64,000 bases of DNA. It comes from CAILHX01 sp964511385. GTDB lineage: Bacteria > Pseudomonadota > Gammaproteobacteria > Burkholderiales > Methylophilaceae. The position numbers and the translations under genes were made by a program. The first letter of the stretch is position 1, and every line of letters begins with the position of its first letter. The notes under the pieces are model-generated. The model saw only the letters and a list, made by a program, of their open reading frames with translations. It was not told the origin of the DNA and searched no databases. The stretch is from positions 1 through 64,000 of the forward strand of contig CAZEFE010000009.1 of the NCBI GenBank assembly GCA_964511385.1, written 5' to 3'. This document shows, piece by piece, positions 55,581 to 63,196 of the stretch.

Positions 55581-56258
55581 ATGCCAGTTTGCCAACCAAC
55601 CCTGTTGTCCACTATCCAGCCCTCGCCGCTCAGTCTGGCCCGCGGTTATTTGAAACAGGCCGTGGCATCCAGGCCGGAGGAAAGAACGATTTCGGCGCGG
55701 CTGTCCACGGCGTGTGCGCCGAACCGCCAGCAACTCGAACAGTTCATCCATACCGTGTTCCGCAACGTGTACAACGCCGATGTCACGCACTTCATGCCGC
55801 AGATGCTCAGCCTGCATGACCAGCAGAACCAAGTGCTGGCGGTGTGCGGCCTGCGCAGCGCGAGCAGCGAGCGCCTGTTCCTGGAAGCCTATCTGGACCA
55901 GCCGGTTGAGGTGGCGCTGGCGCAAAGGGTCGGTTCCACGGTACGGCGCAGCGACATTGTTGAGGTGGGTAACCTGGCGGTGGCCGAACTGGGCATGGCG
56001 CGTCGCCTGTTGCAGGAAGTCATCCACCACCTGCATGCCACCGACGCCCAATGGGCGGTATTCACCGCCATTCCGGCGTTGCGCAACTCACTGGGCAAAC
56101 TCAGCGTGCAACTGGAAGTGCTGGGTGATGCCGGCCTGGAGCGCCTGGCCGAAGCAGACCGGGCCGGCTGGGGCAGTTATTACCAGCAGCATCCGCAGGT
56201 GATGGCGGTACGCCGCTTGCCGGAAGCGCGCGACGGGCATCAGGAGTTGCCGAATTGA
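55581..56258 (+). CDS. 'Thermostable hemolysin' family (GNAT-like) protein
   Basis: A 225-residue protein matching the T_hemolysin family (PF12261): HFMPQMLSLHDQQNQVLAV, RLFLEAYLDQPVE, IVEVGNLAVAELGMARRLL and WGSYYQQHPQVMAVR. The historical name comes from Vibrio delta-VPH; the fold looks like a GNAT acyltransferase, and an enzymatic role is more likely than haemolysis. It opens an operon with ligase-, oxygenase- and dehydrogenase-like genes. The ATG at 55581 follows GGAG by 9 nt. Confidence 0.85.
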   Translation: MPVCQPTLLSTIQPSPLSLARGYLKQAVASRPEERTISARLSTACAPNRQQLEQFIHTVFRNVYNADVTHFMPQMLSLHDQQNQVLAVCGLRSASSERLFLEAYLDQPVEVALAQRVGSTVRRSDIVEVGNLAVAELGMARRLLQEVIHHLHATDAQWAVFTAIPALRNSLGKLSVQLEVLGDAGLERLAEADRAGWGSYYQQHPQVMAVRRLPEARDGHQELPN

Positions 56259-57766
56259 GTGCTTTGTTCGACTGCATCCAAACATTTGCACGCACGCAGC
56301 CCAGCCGCCCCGCACTGGCGGGCAAAGCCAGGGTGCTGAGTTATGCCGAACTGGCGCACGAGATACCGCAAACCGGCGCATCCCTGCGTGGGTTGCAAGC
56401 ACGCGTCATTGCGCTGGCGCTGGATAATTCCCCGGCGTGGGCGGTGCTGGATCTGGCCGCGCTGGAAAGCGCCATCCCCCTGCTGCCGTTGCCGTTGTTC
56501 TTTTCCGCCGGGCAGGTGGTGCATGCGCTGCGCGATGCCGGGGCGGATTGCCTGGTCACCGACCAGCCGGAGCGTTACACCCGGTTGCTGGCGGAAGCCG
56601 GCATCGCCACGCAGATTGGCGACTGCATCGAGGTGGATCAACAGCGATTGACTGTCATCCGCCTGACGGACCAGCCGGCAAAAACGCTGCCGCCGGGGAC
56701 GGTAAAAATAACCTATACCTCCGGCACCACCGGCCAACCCAAGGGCGTTTGCCTCGGCGGCAAAGCCTTGCTGCAAGTCAGCACGTCGCTCAAAACCCTG
56801 TCCGAGGCGAATGCGCAGGATGTCCATGTCAGCCTGCTGCCGCTGTCCACCCTGCTGGAGAACATCGGCGGGATTTATGTGCCGTTGCTGGCTGGTGCAT
56901 GCAGCACCTTGCTGCCGCTGGCTGATGTCGGCCTGAACGGCGCTTCCGGACTGGACGTCGCCTGTATGTGCGCAGCCCTGGCAGCGCGGCAAGCCACCAG
57001 CACCATCCTCACCCCGGAAATGCTGCAAGGGCTGCTGGCCGCGCTGGCCTCCGGCTACCCGTCGCCCACCCGGCTGCACTTTGTCGCCGTAGGCGGTGCC
57101 CCGGTCGCGCCGCGCTTGCTGCAACGCGCCGAGGCGCTGGGGCTGCCGGTGTTTGAAGGGTACGGCCTGTCGGAATGCGCGTCGGTGGTGGCGCTCAACA
57201 CGCCGGCGGCACGGCGCATCGGCAGCGTGGGCAAACCGCTGCCGCATGTGCGCCTCGACTTTGCCGCGGACGGCGAGATTCTTGTCGGCGGCGCCACGCT
57301 GCTGGGTTATACCGGCGACACGTCTTCGCAAACGCTTGGCGGATATTGGCCAACCGGCGATATCGGTCACCTGGATGAGCAGGGTTTCCTGCATATCACC
57401 GGCCGCAAAAAGAATATGTTCATCACCTCGTTCGGGCGCAATGTCGCGCCGGAATGGGTGGAACGCGAACTGACGCTGCACCCTGCCATTGCCCAGGCTG
57501 CCGTGTTCGGCGAAGCGCGCCCGTGGAACGTAGCGGTGATCGTGGCGCGCGGCAACGCGGAAGCCGTGAGCCGTGCCATTGCCGAAACCAACCAGTTGCT
57601 GCCGGACTACGCGCAGATTCGCAAGTGGGTTGTTGCGCAAGCGCCGTTCACCCCGCACAACGGCCAGCTCACGCCCAACGGCAGGCTGCGCCGCGACAAT
57701 ATCCGCGAAATTTACCAAACCCCATTAAATGCACTGTACGAGGAGCCCCATGAAACCGTTTTATGA
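56255..57766 (+). CDS. AMP-dependent synthetase/ligase-like protein
   Basis: A 503-residue ANL-superfamily protein with the phosphate-binding loop TYTSGTTGQPKGVCL, the A5 region YGLSECASV, the A7 motif PTGDIGHLDEQGFL and hinge GRKKNMFI. The A10 catalytic Lys is absent: the segment reads LTPNGRLRRD, with Arg in its place. Adenylation may therefore be weak or altered. The TTG start overlaps the T_hemolysin stop (TTGA). A fatty or other carboxylic acid is the likely substrate. Confidence 0.88.
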   Translation: MSALFDCIQTFARTQPSRPALAGKARVLSYAELAHEIPQTGASLRGLQARVIALALDNSPAWAVLDLAALESAIPLLPLPLFFSAGQVVHALRDAGADCLVTDQPERYTRLLAEAGIATQIGDCIEVDQQRLTVIRLTDQPAKTLPPGTVKITYTSGTTGQPKGVCLGGKALLQVSTSLKTLSEANAQDVHVSLLPLSTLLENIGGIYVPLLAGACSTLLPLADVGLNGASGLDVACMCAALAARQATSTILTPEMLQGLLAALASGYPSPTRLHFVAVGGAPVAPRLLQRAEALGLPVFEGYGLSECASVVALNTPAARRIGSVGKPLPHVRLDFAADGEILVGGATLLGYTGDTSSQTLGGYWPTGDIGHLDEQGFLHITGRKKNMFITSFGRNVAPEWVERELTLHPAIAQAAVFGEARPWNVAVIVARGNAEAVSRAIAETNQLLPDYAQIRKWVVAQAPFTPHNGQLTPNGRLRRDNIREIYQTPLNALYEEPHETVL

Positions 57767-58436
57767 AGAATTGCTGGCCGCCACCGAAACCGAACGCAAC
57801 ACGCTGCTGGACTTGCCGCTGATCCGCGCCGGTGCCGCCGGGCAGGTCGGCCTGGCGGCGTATGTCGCGTTTCTCACCGAGGCGTACCACCACGTCAAAC
57901 ACACCGTGCCGCTGCTGATGGCCTGCGGCTCACGGTTGCCGGAGCGCTACGAATGGCTGCGCGAGGCGGTGGCGGAATACATCGAGGAAGAACTCGGCCA
58001 CCAGGAATGGATACTCAACGACATTGCCGCCTGCGGCGGCGACAAGGAAGCCGTGCGCCGCGGACAGCCCGGCCTGGCCACCGAGCTGATGGTGTCTTAT
58101 GCCTATGACACCATCGCCCGCGGCAACCCCTGCGGATTTTTCGGCATGGTGCTGGTGCTGGAAGGCACCAGCGTGGAAGTGGCCACCCGCGCCGGGCAGG
58201 CGTTGCAGCACAGCCTGGGGCTGGGCAACGACGCCTTCACCTACCTGACGTCGCATGGCTCGCTGGATGTTGGGCATACCGATTTTTACGCTTCGCTGGT
58301 CAACAAAATCACCGACGCCACCGATCGCGCGGCGCTGATTCACGGCGCCAAGGTGTTCTGCAAGCTGTATGGCGACATTTTCCGCGAACTGGCGCAACGC
58401 TTTATTCCGGCCGTGCCGGAGAGGATGGCCGCATGA
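57750..58436 (+). CDS. TenA / haem-oxygenase-like protein, possible diiron oxidase
   Basis: A 228-residue helical protein of the haem-oxygenase-like fold. Carboxylate and histidine positions fit two metal sites: Glu44 and His48/His51 (TEAYHHVKH), Glu81 and His84 (EELGHQEW), Glu138 (VLEGTSVE) and Asp173/His176 (LDVGHTDF). Haem-oxygenase-like diiron enzymes such as UndA act on fatty acids or amino acids. It overlaps the ligase gene end by 17 nt, with AGGAG before the ATG. TenA-type thiaminase is a less likely reading. Confidence 0.7.
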   Translation: MKPFYEELLAATETERNTLLDLPLIRAGAAGQVGLAAYVAFLTEAYHHVKHTVPLLMACGSRLPERYEWLREAVAEYIEEELGHQEWILNDIAACGGDKEAVRRGQPGLATELMVSYAYDTIARGNPCGFFGMVLVLEGTSVEVATRAGQALQHSLGLGNDAFTYLTSHGSLDVGHTDFYASLVNKITDATDRAALIHGAKVFCKLYGDIFRELAQRFIPAVPERMAA

Positions 58437-59224
58437 TGCTGCAGCATAGCAATATCGTGCTGACCGGCGCTGCCGGCGGCATCGGCCAGCCGCTGGCGCT
58501 GGCGCTGGCGGCGAAAGGCGCGCGGCTGGCGCTGGTGGAACGCAACCAGCAGAAGCTGGAGGCGCTGTGCCGCGACATCACGGAACGGGGTGGCTTTGCC
58601 CGGCCCATCGTCGCGGACCTGTCCAGCGCCGAAAGTGTGGAGCAGATCGTCGAACAAGCGCACCAACTGCTGGGCGGGCTGGACGTGCTGGTGAACAACG
58701 CCGGCATCATGGACTTCATCCGCTTCGAGCAGCAGGACGCAGCACGCATCGAACAGATGATCTACACCAACGTGACCGCGCCGATCCTGCTTGCCCGCGC
58801 GGTGCTGCCGCATTTGCTGGCGCAGGATTCCGGGCGCATCGTCAATATCGGTTCGGCCTTGGGGGCCATCGGTTTTCCGCATCACGCCGCGTATAGCGCC
58901 AGCAAATTTGCGTTGCGCGGTTTCTCCGAGGCATTGCGCCGCGAACTGGCCGACACCGCTGTCGGCGTCACCTACATCGCGCCGCGCGCCACCAAAACCG
59001 CGCTCAACAATTCCACCACCACGCAAATGCTGGCTGCCACCGGCGCCAACATGGACAGCCCGGAACTGGTGGCTGACTTGATCGTTAACGCCATCGCGCA
59101 TGATCGCAAGGAATATGCCATCGGCTGGCCGGAGATGTTTTTTGCCCGTCTGAACGGCGTGCTGCCGCTGCTGGTGGATCTGGGCTTGCAAAAACAGGCC
59201 CGGGTTGCCCGCCAGTTTCTTTAA
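58433..59224 (+). CDS. Short-chain dehydrogenase/reductase
   Basis: A 263-residue classical SDR with cofactor motif TGAAGGIGQPLALAL, NNAGIMDF, and active-site YSASK (HAAYSASKFALRGF), with Ser at NIGSALG. It reduces or oxidises a carbonyl/alcohol with NAD(P)H. It overlaps the haem-oxygenase-like gene (ATGA), completing a four-enzyme run. Confidence 0.9.
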   Translation: MMLQHSNIVLTGAAGGIGQPLALALAAKGARLALVERNQQKLEALCRDITERGGFARPIVADLSSAESVEQIVEQAHQLLGGLDVLVNNAGIMDFIRFEQQDAARIEQMIYTNVTAPILLARAVLPHLLAQDSGRIVNIGSALGAIGFPHHAAYSASKFALRGFSEALRRELADTAVGVTYIAPRATKTALNNSTTTQMLAATGANMDSPELVADLIVNAIAHDRKEYAIGWPEMFFARLNGVLPLLVDLGLQKQARVARQFL

Positions 59225-59249
59225 CTCATCCATTCAACAAGGAGTTTTC

Positions 59250-59891
59250 ATGATGAAAAAATTTGCCTGCCTGATACTGTGTTTGTTATCCATTCATCCC
59301 GCCTTCGCCGACGGTGGCCTGGATAGCGCGATCGAGCAACTGCAGCACGCCTGGGCGAAAGCCAATTACCAGACGCCGCAAGAGTCGCAAGCGGCTGCGT
59401 TCAAGGCGCTGGCCGACGACGCGCACCAGCTGACGGCCGCCAATGCCGGCCACGCCGAGCCGATGATCTGGGAGGCCATTATCCTCAGCGGTTATGCCAA
59501 GGCCAAAGGCGGCCTGGGCGGGCTGAAGATCGCAGAGCAGGCGCGCGACCTGCTGCTGGCGGCGGAAAAAATCAATCCGCAGGCATTAAACGGTTCGGCC
59601 TATACCTCGCTGGGTTCCCTGCACTACAAGGTGCCAGGCTGGCCGCTTGGGTTCGGCGACAAGAAGAAAGCGCGCGGCTACCTGGAAAAAGCCCTGCAGA
59701 TCAACCCCACCGGTATCGACCCTAACTATTTTTACGCGGATTTCCTGGCAAGCCAGGGCGAGCAGGCCAAGGCGGCGGAGTATTTCAAAAAAGCGCTCAA
59801 TGCGCCGCCACGCCCTGGCCGTGAAGATGCCGATGCCGGACGCCGGGCGGAAATCCAGGAAGCGCTGCAAAAAATGGGAAAGAACGGTTGA
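59250..59891 (+). CDS. Exported TPR-repeat protein
   Basis: A protein of about 213 residues with a signal peptide (about 1-20, ending AFA) and TPR-like helices (KARGYLEKALQINPTGIDPNYFYADFLASQGE, AKAAEYFKKALN). It probably scaffolds partners in the periplasm. AAGGAG precedes tandem ATGs at 59250 and 59253. It is the last intact gene before the IS remnant and 25 nt after the dehydrogenase. Confidence 0.85.
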   Translation: MMKKFACLILCLLSIHPAFADGGLDSAIEQLQHAWAKANYQTPQESQAAAFKALADDAHQLTAANAGHAEPMIWEAIILSGYAKAKGGLGGLKIAEQARDLLLAAEKINPQALNGSAYTSLGSLHYKVPGWPLGFGDKKKARGYLEKALQINPTGIDPNYFYADFLASQGEQAKAAEYFKKALNAPPRPGREDADAGRRAEIQEALQKMGKNG

Positions 59892-60157
59892 ACCACGATG
59901 CCGGCATGGCAACCGTTGCGGCAGCACGCCCCCGACCCCGGCCGCTGTCTATAAAAATGTTGACCATGCTCAAACCGATATTCCTGCTGCTGGTTGCGGC
60001 CGGGCTGCTCTACGCCACGCAAATGCTGATCTACGGGCAATGGGCGACAGCTGGCTCGAGTGTATCCACCCTGGCCCGGGCGTTGAAGTGGGTGGGCTGG
60101 GTCAACCATCAACAGCTTGCTGGAACCCATCGACTATATACCTCCGGCGGAAGCTGA
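59888..60157 (+). CDS. Possible small membrane protein, truncated by IS remnant
   Basis: An open frame with a convincing hydrophobic helix (PIFLLLVAAGLLYATQMLI) and a start overlapping the TPR stop (TTGA), or internal ATGs at 59957 and 59966. From about 60081 the reading runs into IS3-transposase-like DNA out of its true frame, so the natural C-terminus is lost or was never coding. The first part may be a genuine small gene. Confidence 0.3.
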   Translation: MNHDAGMATVAAARPRPRPLSIKMLTMLKPIFLLLVAAGLLYATQMLIYGQWATAGSSVSTLARALKWVGWVNHQQLAGTHRLYTSGGS

Positions 60158-60206
60158 GACAAACTATTACCGGCAACTCGCCGAACAGGCCCCGATAGTG
60201 GCCTGA
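60081..60206 (+). pseudogene. 3' remnant of an IS3-family transposase (orfB)
   Basis: Allowing one extra T near 60115, the DNA translates to WVNHQQLLEPIDYIPP then AEAETNYYRQLAEQ and stops at 60204-60206. This is the typical C-terminus of IS3-group DDE transposases (EPIGYIPPAEAEANYYRQL). The next about 40 bp, to TTCA at 60245, look like the terminal end of such an element. The rest of the element is gone and the frame is broken. Confidence 0.75.
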
Positions 60207-60304
60207 CTCAAAGCAAATGGCTTCCGCGAAACACGGGGAGATTCACCATCAAGACGGGAGCATCTCCTACTTGTTCACGGGAGTAATAGCCTTACCATAT
60301 CCCG

Positions 60305-60332
60305 TGATTTTCTAGGAAAATCAGGCTTTTTT
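60305..60332 (+). terminator. AT-rich hairpin with T tract
   Basis: TGATTTTC (60305-60312) and GAAAATCA (60316-60323) pair, followed by GGC and six Ts. It could end upstream transcription. A partly overlapping inverted repeat TCACGGGA (60275-60282) / TCCCGTGA (60300-60307) competes with it. Confidence 0.55.
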
Positions 60333-60347
60333 CGACACAAGAAGACT

Positions 60348-60374
60348 TACCCGGTTTGTTTGGAAATCCGGGTA
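60348..60374. promoter_or_regulatory. TACCCGG/CCGGGTA inverted repeat upstream of the NarX-like kinase
   Basis: Arms TACCCGG (60348-60354) and CCGGGTA (60368-60374) lie 20 bp before the kinase ATG. It could be an operator or a leader hairpin. Confidence 0.4.
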
Positions 60375-60393
60375 TTGAAAGAGCGTTCTGCTC

Positions 60394-61728
60394 ATGAATT
60401 TAAAGCTCCGTCTCAACCTCGTCATTTCACTTCTGTTGCTGATTGTCATGGCGGTTGGCATGAGAGTCATGGTGGATAACGCCAGGGATGATATTCGTGC
60501 AGAAGTGGAATCAACTTCACGTCTGGCCAAGCGGATGCTGGATACGCAAATTCAGTATCTGTCTTTATATGGCTATGGAGTAACGGACGCTTCACCATTT
60601 CATTTGCAAGAACTCGCAAATTTAAGGCATTTGCACATCGAGTTTTTCAACTTGAAGGGGAATCTGGTGGACAGCAACCGGACAGAAAAGGCTGCGGATG
60701 CAAACCAGCCCCCTGCGTGGTTTTACAAATTGCTGACTGGAGAAAATGCATCTGCCGAGGTTCGGCGCCCAATCATTTTTAATGGCCGCACCATAGGCGA
60801 GTTGGTGATCAGGCCGGACGTGTCTTACGAAATTTCCGAGGTCTGGAACGATACATCCAAACTGTTGGCGCTGGCGCTAGCGTTTTTTCTGCTCGTGAAC
60901 AGCATCGTTTACTGGGCTGTTTCATTCGCCTTGAGGCCTGTTGAGCAGATCAGGGGCGCGTTGCTTGACCTGGAGCAGGGCAATTTTGATGCCAGACTGC
61001 CTCATTTGGATTTGCCGGAACTGGAGAAAATCGCCTCGAAGTTCAACGACATGGCCGAGCGGCTCCAGCAGACGCAGAAAAACAACAGGCAATTAACGCA
61101 GCAGTTGATCAACTTGCAAGAGCAGGAGAGGAAATCGCTAGCCCGGAATTTGCACGATGATTTAAGCCAGTCGTTGACGGCCGTTCAGATCGAGACGACG
61201 GCTATCCTGGGTGCCCGCCGGCTCTCCTCCATTCGGGAGGGTGCCAGCAGTATCCTGAAAACCGTGCAGGAAATTCGAAGTGCCATACGCAATATTCTCA
61301 GTAATCTGCGTCCGGGCTCCATTGACGAGCTCGGGCTGCAGCAGGCCCTGACGGATTTGATCTCCACCTGGCGGGAGCATAACCCCAGCATAGAACTTCA
61401 TTGCCAGATTGATCCTGAATTGGGGCATGAGTCGGAGGCAGTCGCGATAACGGTTTACCGGTTGGTGCAGGAGGCACTCACAAATATTGCACGGCATGCC
61501 CAGGCCGGGAATGTGCTTTTGAGTATCAACACCGGGGATCATTGGCTGGAAGTGAGCGTCAGCGATGATGGCATCGGGTTCAATCCCATCGATACCAAGT
61601 CCGGGTTCGGATTGATGGGAATGCGGGAGCGTATTCAGGGGGTGGGCGGTACATTCAATGTGACCAGTTCATCGGAACAGGGGACTTGTGTTTCGGCCAG
61701 GTTGCCTATTTATTTTGAGGGGCAGTAA
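60394..61728 (+). CDS. NarX-type histidine kinase
   Basis: A 444-residue sensor with membrane helices at about 8-28 and 155-178, a short periplasmic domain, HAMP, and a HisKA_3 domain (RKSLARNLHDDLSQSLTAV, His254) plus HATPase_c (VSDDGIGFNP, GFGLMGMRERI). This class pairs with NarL/FixJ-type regulators, and the next gene is one (TAATG overlap). Similar pairs (MoxYX) control methanol oxidation in Paracoccus, but the signal here is unknown. Confidence 0.92.
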   Translation: MNLKLRLNLVISLLLLIVMAVGMRVMVDNARDDIRAEVESTSRLAKRMLDTQIQYLSLYGYGVTDASPFHLQELANLRHLHIEFFNLKGNLVDSNRTEKAADANQPPAWFYKLLTGENASAEVRRPIIFNGRTIGELVIRPDVSYEISEVWNDTSKLLALALAFFLLVNSIVYWAVSFALRPVEQIRGALLDLEQGNFDARLPHLDLPELEKIASKFNDMAERLQQTQKNNRQLTQQLINLQEQERKSLARNLHDDLSQSLTAVQIETTAILGARRLSSIREGASSILKTVQEIRSAIRNILSNLRPGSIDELGLQQALTDLISTWREHNPSIELHCQIDPELGHESEAVAITVYRLVQEALTNIARHAQAGNVLLSINTGDHWLEVSVSDDGIGFNPIDTKSGFGLMGMRERIQGVGGTFNVTSSSEQGTCVSARLPIYFEGQ

Positions 61729-62366
61729 TGAAAAAAATCCGTGTCATGCTGGTGGACGACCATGCGGCACTGCGTACCGGGCTGCTGCGGCTGCTGGAGC
61801 AATCAAACAATCTGGAAGTCGTAGCCGAGGCGGATACGGGCGAGCGTGCCTATGAACTTGCTGGAACCTGTAAGCCGGACGTTATCGTGATGGATATCAA
61901 CATGCCCGGCCTGGGCGGCCTGGAGTCGCTGGGGCATATTCTCGCCAGGTGGCCCTCGATCAAGGTGGTCGTCTATTCCATGCATGAGGAAGCGGCATTT
62001 GCCGTCCAGGCGATGTCGGCAGGAGCGCAAGGCTACGTCACCAAGGCTGATAATACCAATGAACTGCTGACAGCCATCCAGGAAGTAGCGGCCGGACGCA
62101 ATTTCATCAGCCGTGGCATTGCCCAGAAAGTTGCGCTTTATTCTTTGGCAAAAGAGAACGATTTATTGTCCTCACTCTCGCCGCGCGAGTTTGAGGTCTT
62201 CAGGCTGCTTGCGGAGGGTAACAGCGTGGAGGACATCGCCCGCTTGCTCAAACTAAGTCAGAAAACCATTGCCAATCATCAAACCACGCTAAAACAGAAA
62301 CTCAGGGTTACCAATCCGGTCGAGTTGGTGCGGTTTGCGATCAGGTATGGCGTTATCAACGGATAG
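61728..62366 (+). CDS. NarL/FixJ-family response regulator
   Basis: A 212-residue regulator: receiver with phosphoacceptor Asp56 (VMDINMPGLGG) and C-terminal LuxR helix-turn-helix (LSPREFEVFRLLAEGNSVEDIARLLKLSQKTIANH). It is coupled by one base to the kinase gene. Targets are not visible, but the downstream Sel1 and MoxR-like genes are candidates. Confidence 0.93.
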   Translation: MKKIRVMLVDDHAALRTGLLRLLEQSNNLEVVAEADTGERAYELAGTCKPDVIVMDINMPGLGGLESLGHILARWPSIKVVVYSMHEEAAFAVQAMSAGAQGYVTKADNTNELLTAIQEVAAGRNFISRGIAQKVALYSLAKENDLLSSLSPREFEVFRLLAEGNSVEDIARLLKLSQKTIANHQTTLKQKLRVTNPVELVRFAIRYGVING

Positions 62367-62380
62367 AAACAAGGATCATC

Positions 62381-63196
62381 ATGCAAAAAAAACTGATACA
62401 AATTCTGCTGCTGTCGGCCCTCTCAATCAATGCCCACGCCGGCTTCGAGGAAGGCAAGGCCGCCATGCTCAAGCGCGACTATGCCACGGCGCTCAAGGAA
62501 TTCCGGCCGCTGGCCGACAAGGGCGACCCCAAGGCGCAACACATACTCGGCATGATGTATGACGAGGGGCAGGGGGTGAAGCAGGATGTTGCAGAGGCCG
62601 CGAAGTGGTACCGCAAAGCGGCAGACCAGGGACATCTGGATGCCGCCTACAACCTGGGGGTGATGTATGCCCAGGGGCAAGGAGTGGAGCGCAACGATGT
62701 CGAATCCGCCAAATGGTTCCGCAAGGCCGCCGACAAGGGGCATATTCTTTCGCAGTTTGCCATGGGGCGCATCACCACCATCGGGCGCGGGGTGAAACAG
62801 GACGACAAGGCTGCCGCCGAGTGGTACCGCAAGGCGGCCGGCCAGGGGCATTACAAGGCGCAGTTGGCGCTGGGCAAATGCTATATGGAAGGACGTGGCG
62901 TGAAAAAGGACCCGAAAGCCGGCATGGAGTGGATACGCAAGTCGGCGGATCAGGGACACGCCAAGGCCCAGTATGAAATGGGGCAGCTTTACGAGCATGG
63001 CACCGGTGTCGGCAAGGATGCCGTCGAGGCCTACAAGTGGTACATGCTGGCGGCCGACCAGAGCCACGACGGCGCCATTATGGCTCGCGACGCGCTGGCG
63101 AAAGGCATGAAGGCCGAAGACATCGCGCATGCCAAGGTGCTGGCAACGGAATGGAAGCCGGTGCAGGCCGACACACCGGCAGGGGCAGAAAAATGA
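62381..63196 (+). CDS. Exported Sel1-repeat (TPR-like) protein
   Basis: A 271-residue protein with a signal peptide (about 1-20, ending AHA) and about five Sel1 repeats (for example AQHILGMMYDEGQGVKQDVAE, AAYNLGVMYAQGQGVERND). Such solenoids bind partner proteins. Its stop overlaps the next start (ATGA), tying it to the MoxR-like gene. Confidence 0.9.
   Translation: MQKKLIQILLLSALSINAHAGFEEGKAAMLKRDYATALKEFRPLADKGDPKAQHILGMMYDEGQGVKQDVAEAAKWYRKAADQGHLDAAYNLGVMYAQGQGVERNDVESAKWFRKAADKGHILSQFAMGRITTIGRGVKQDDKAAAEWYRKAAGQGHYKAQLALGKCYMEGRGVKKDPKAGMEWIRKSADQGHAKAQYEMGQLYEHGTGVGKDAVEAYKWYMLAADQSHDGAIMARDALAKGMKAEDIAHAKVLATEWKPVQADTPAGAEK

Noticed and set aside
55581..56258. Calling this gene a true haemolysin toxin
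   Set aside because: It has no signal peptide or pore-forming features and lies in an enzyme operon; the family name is historical.
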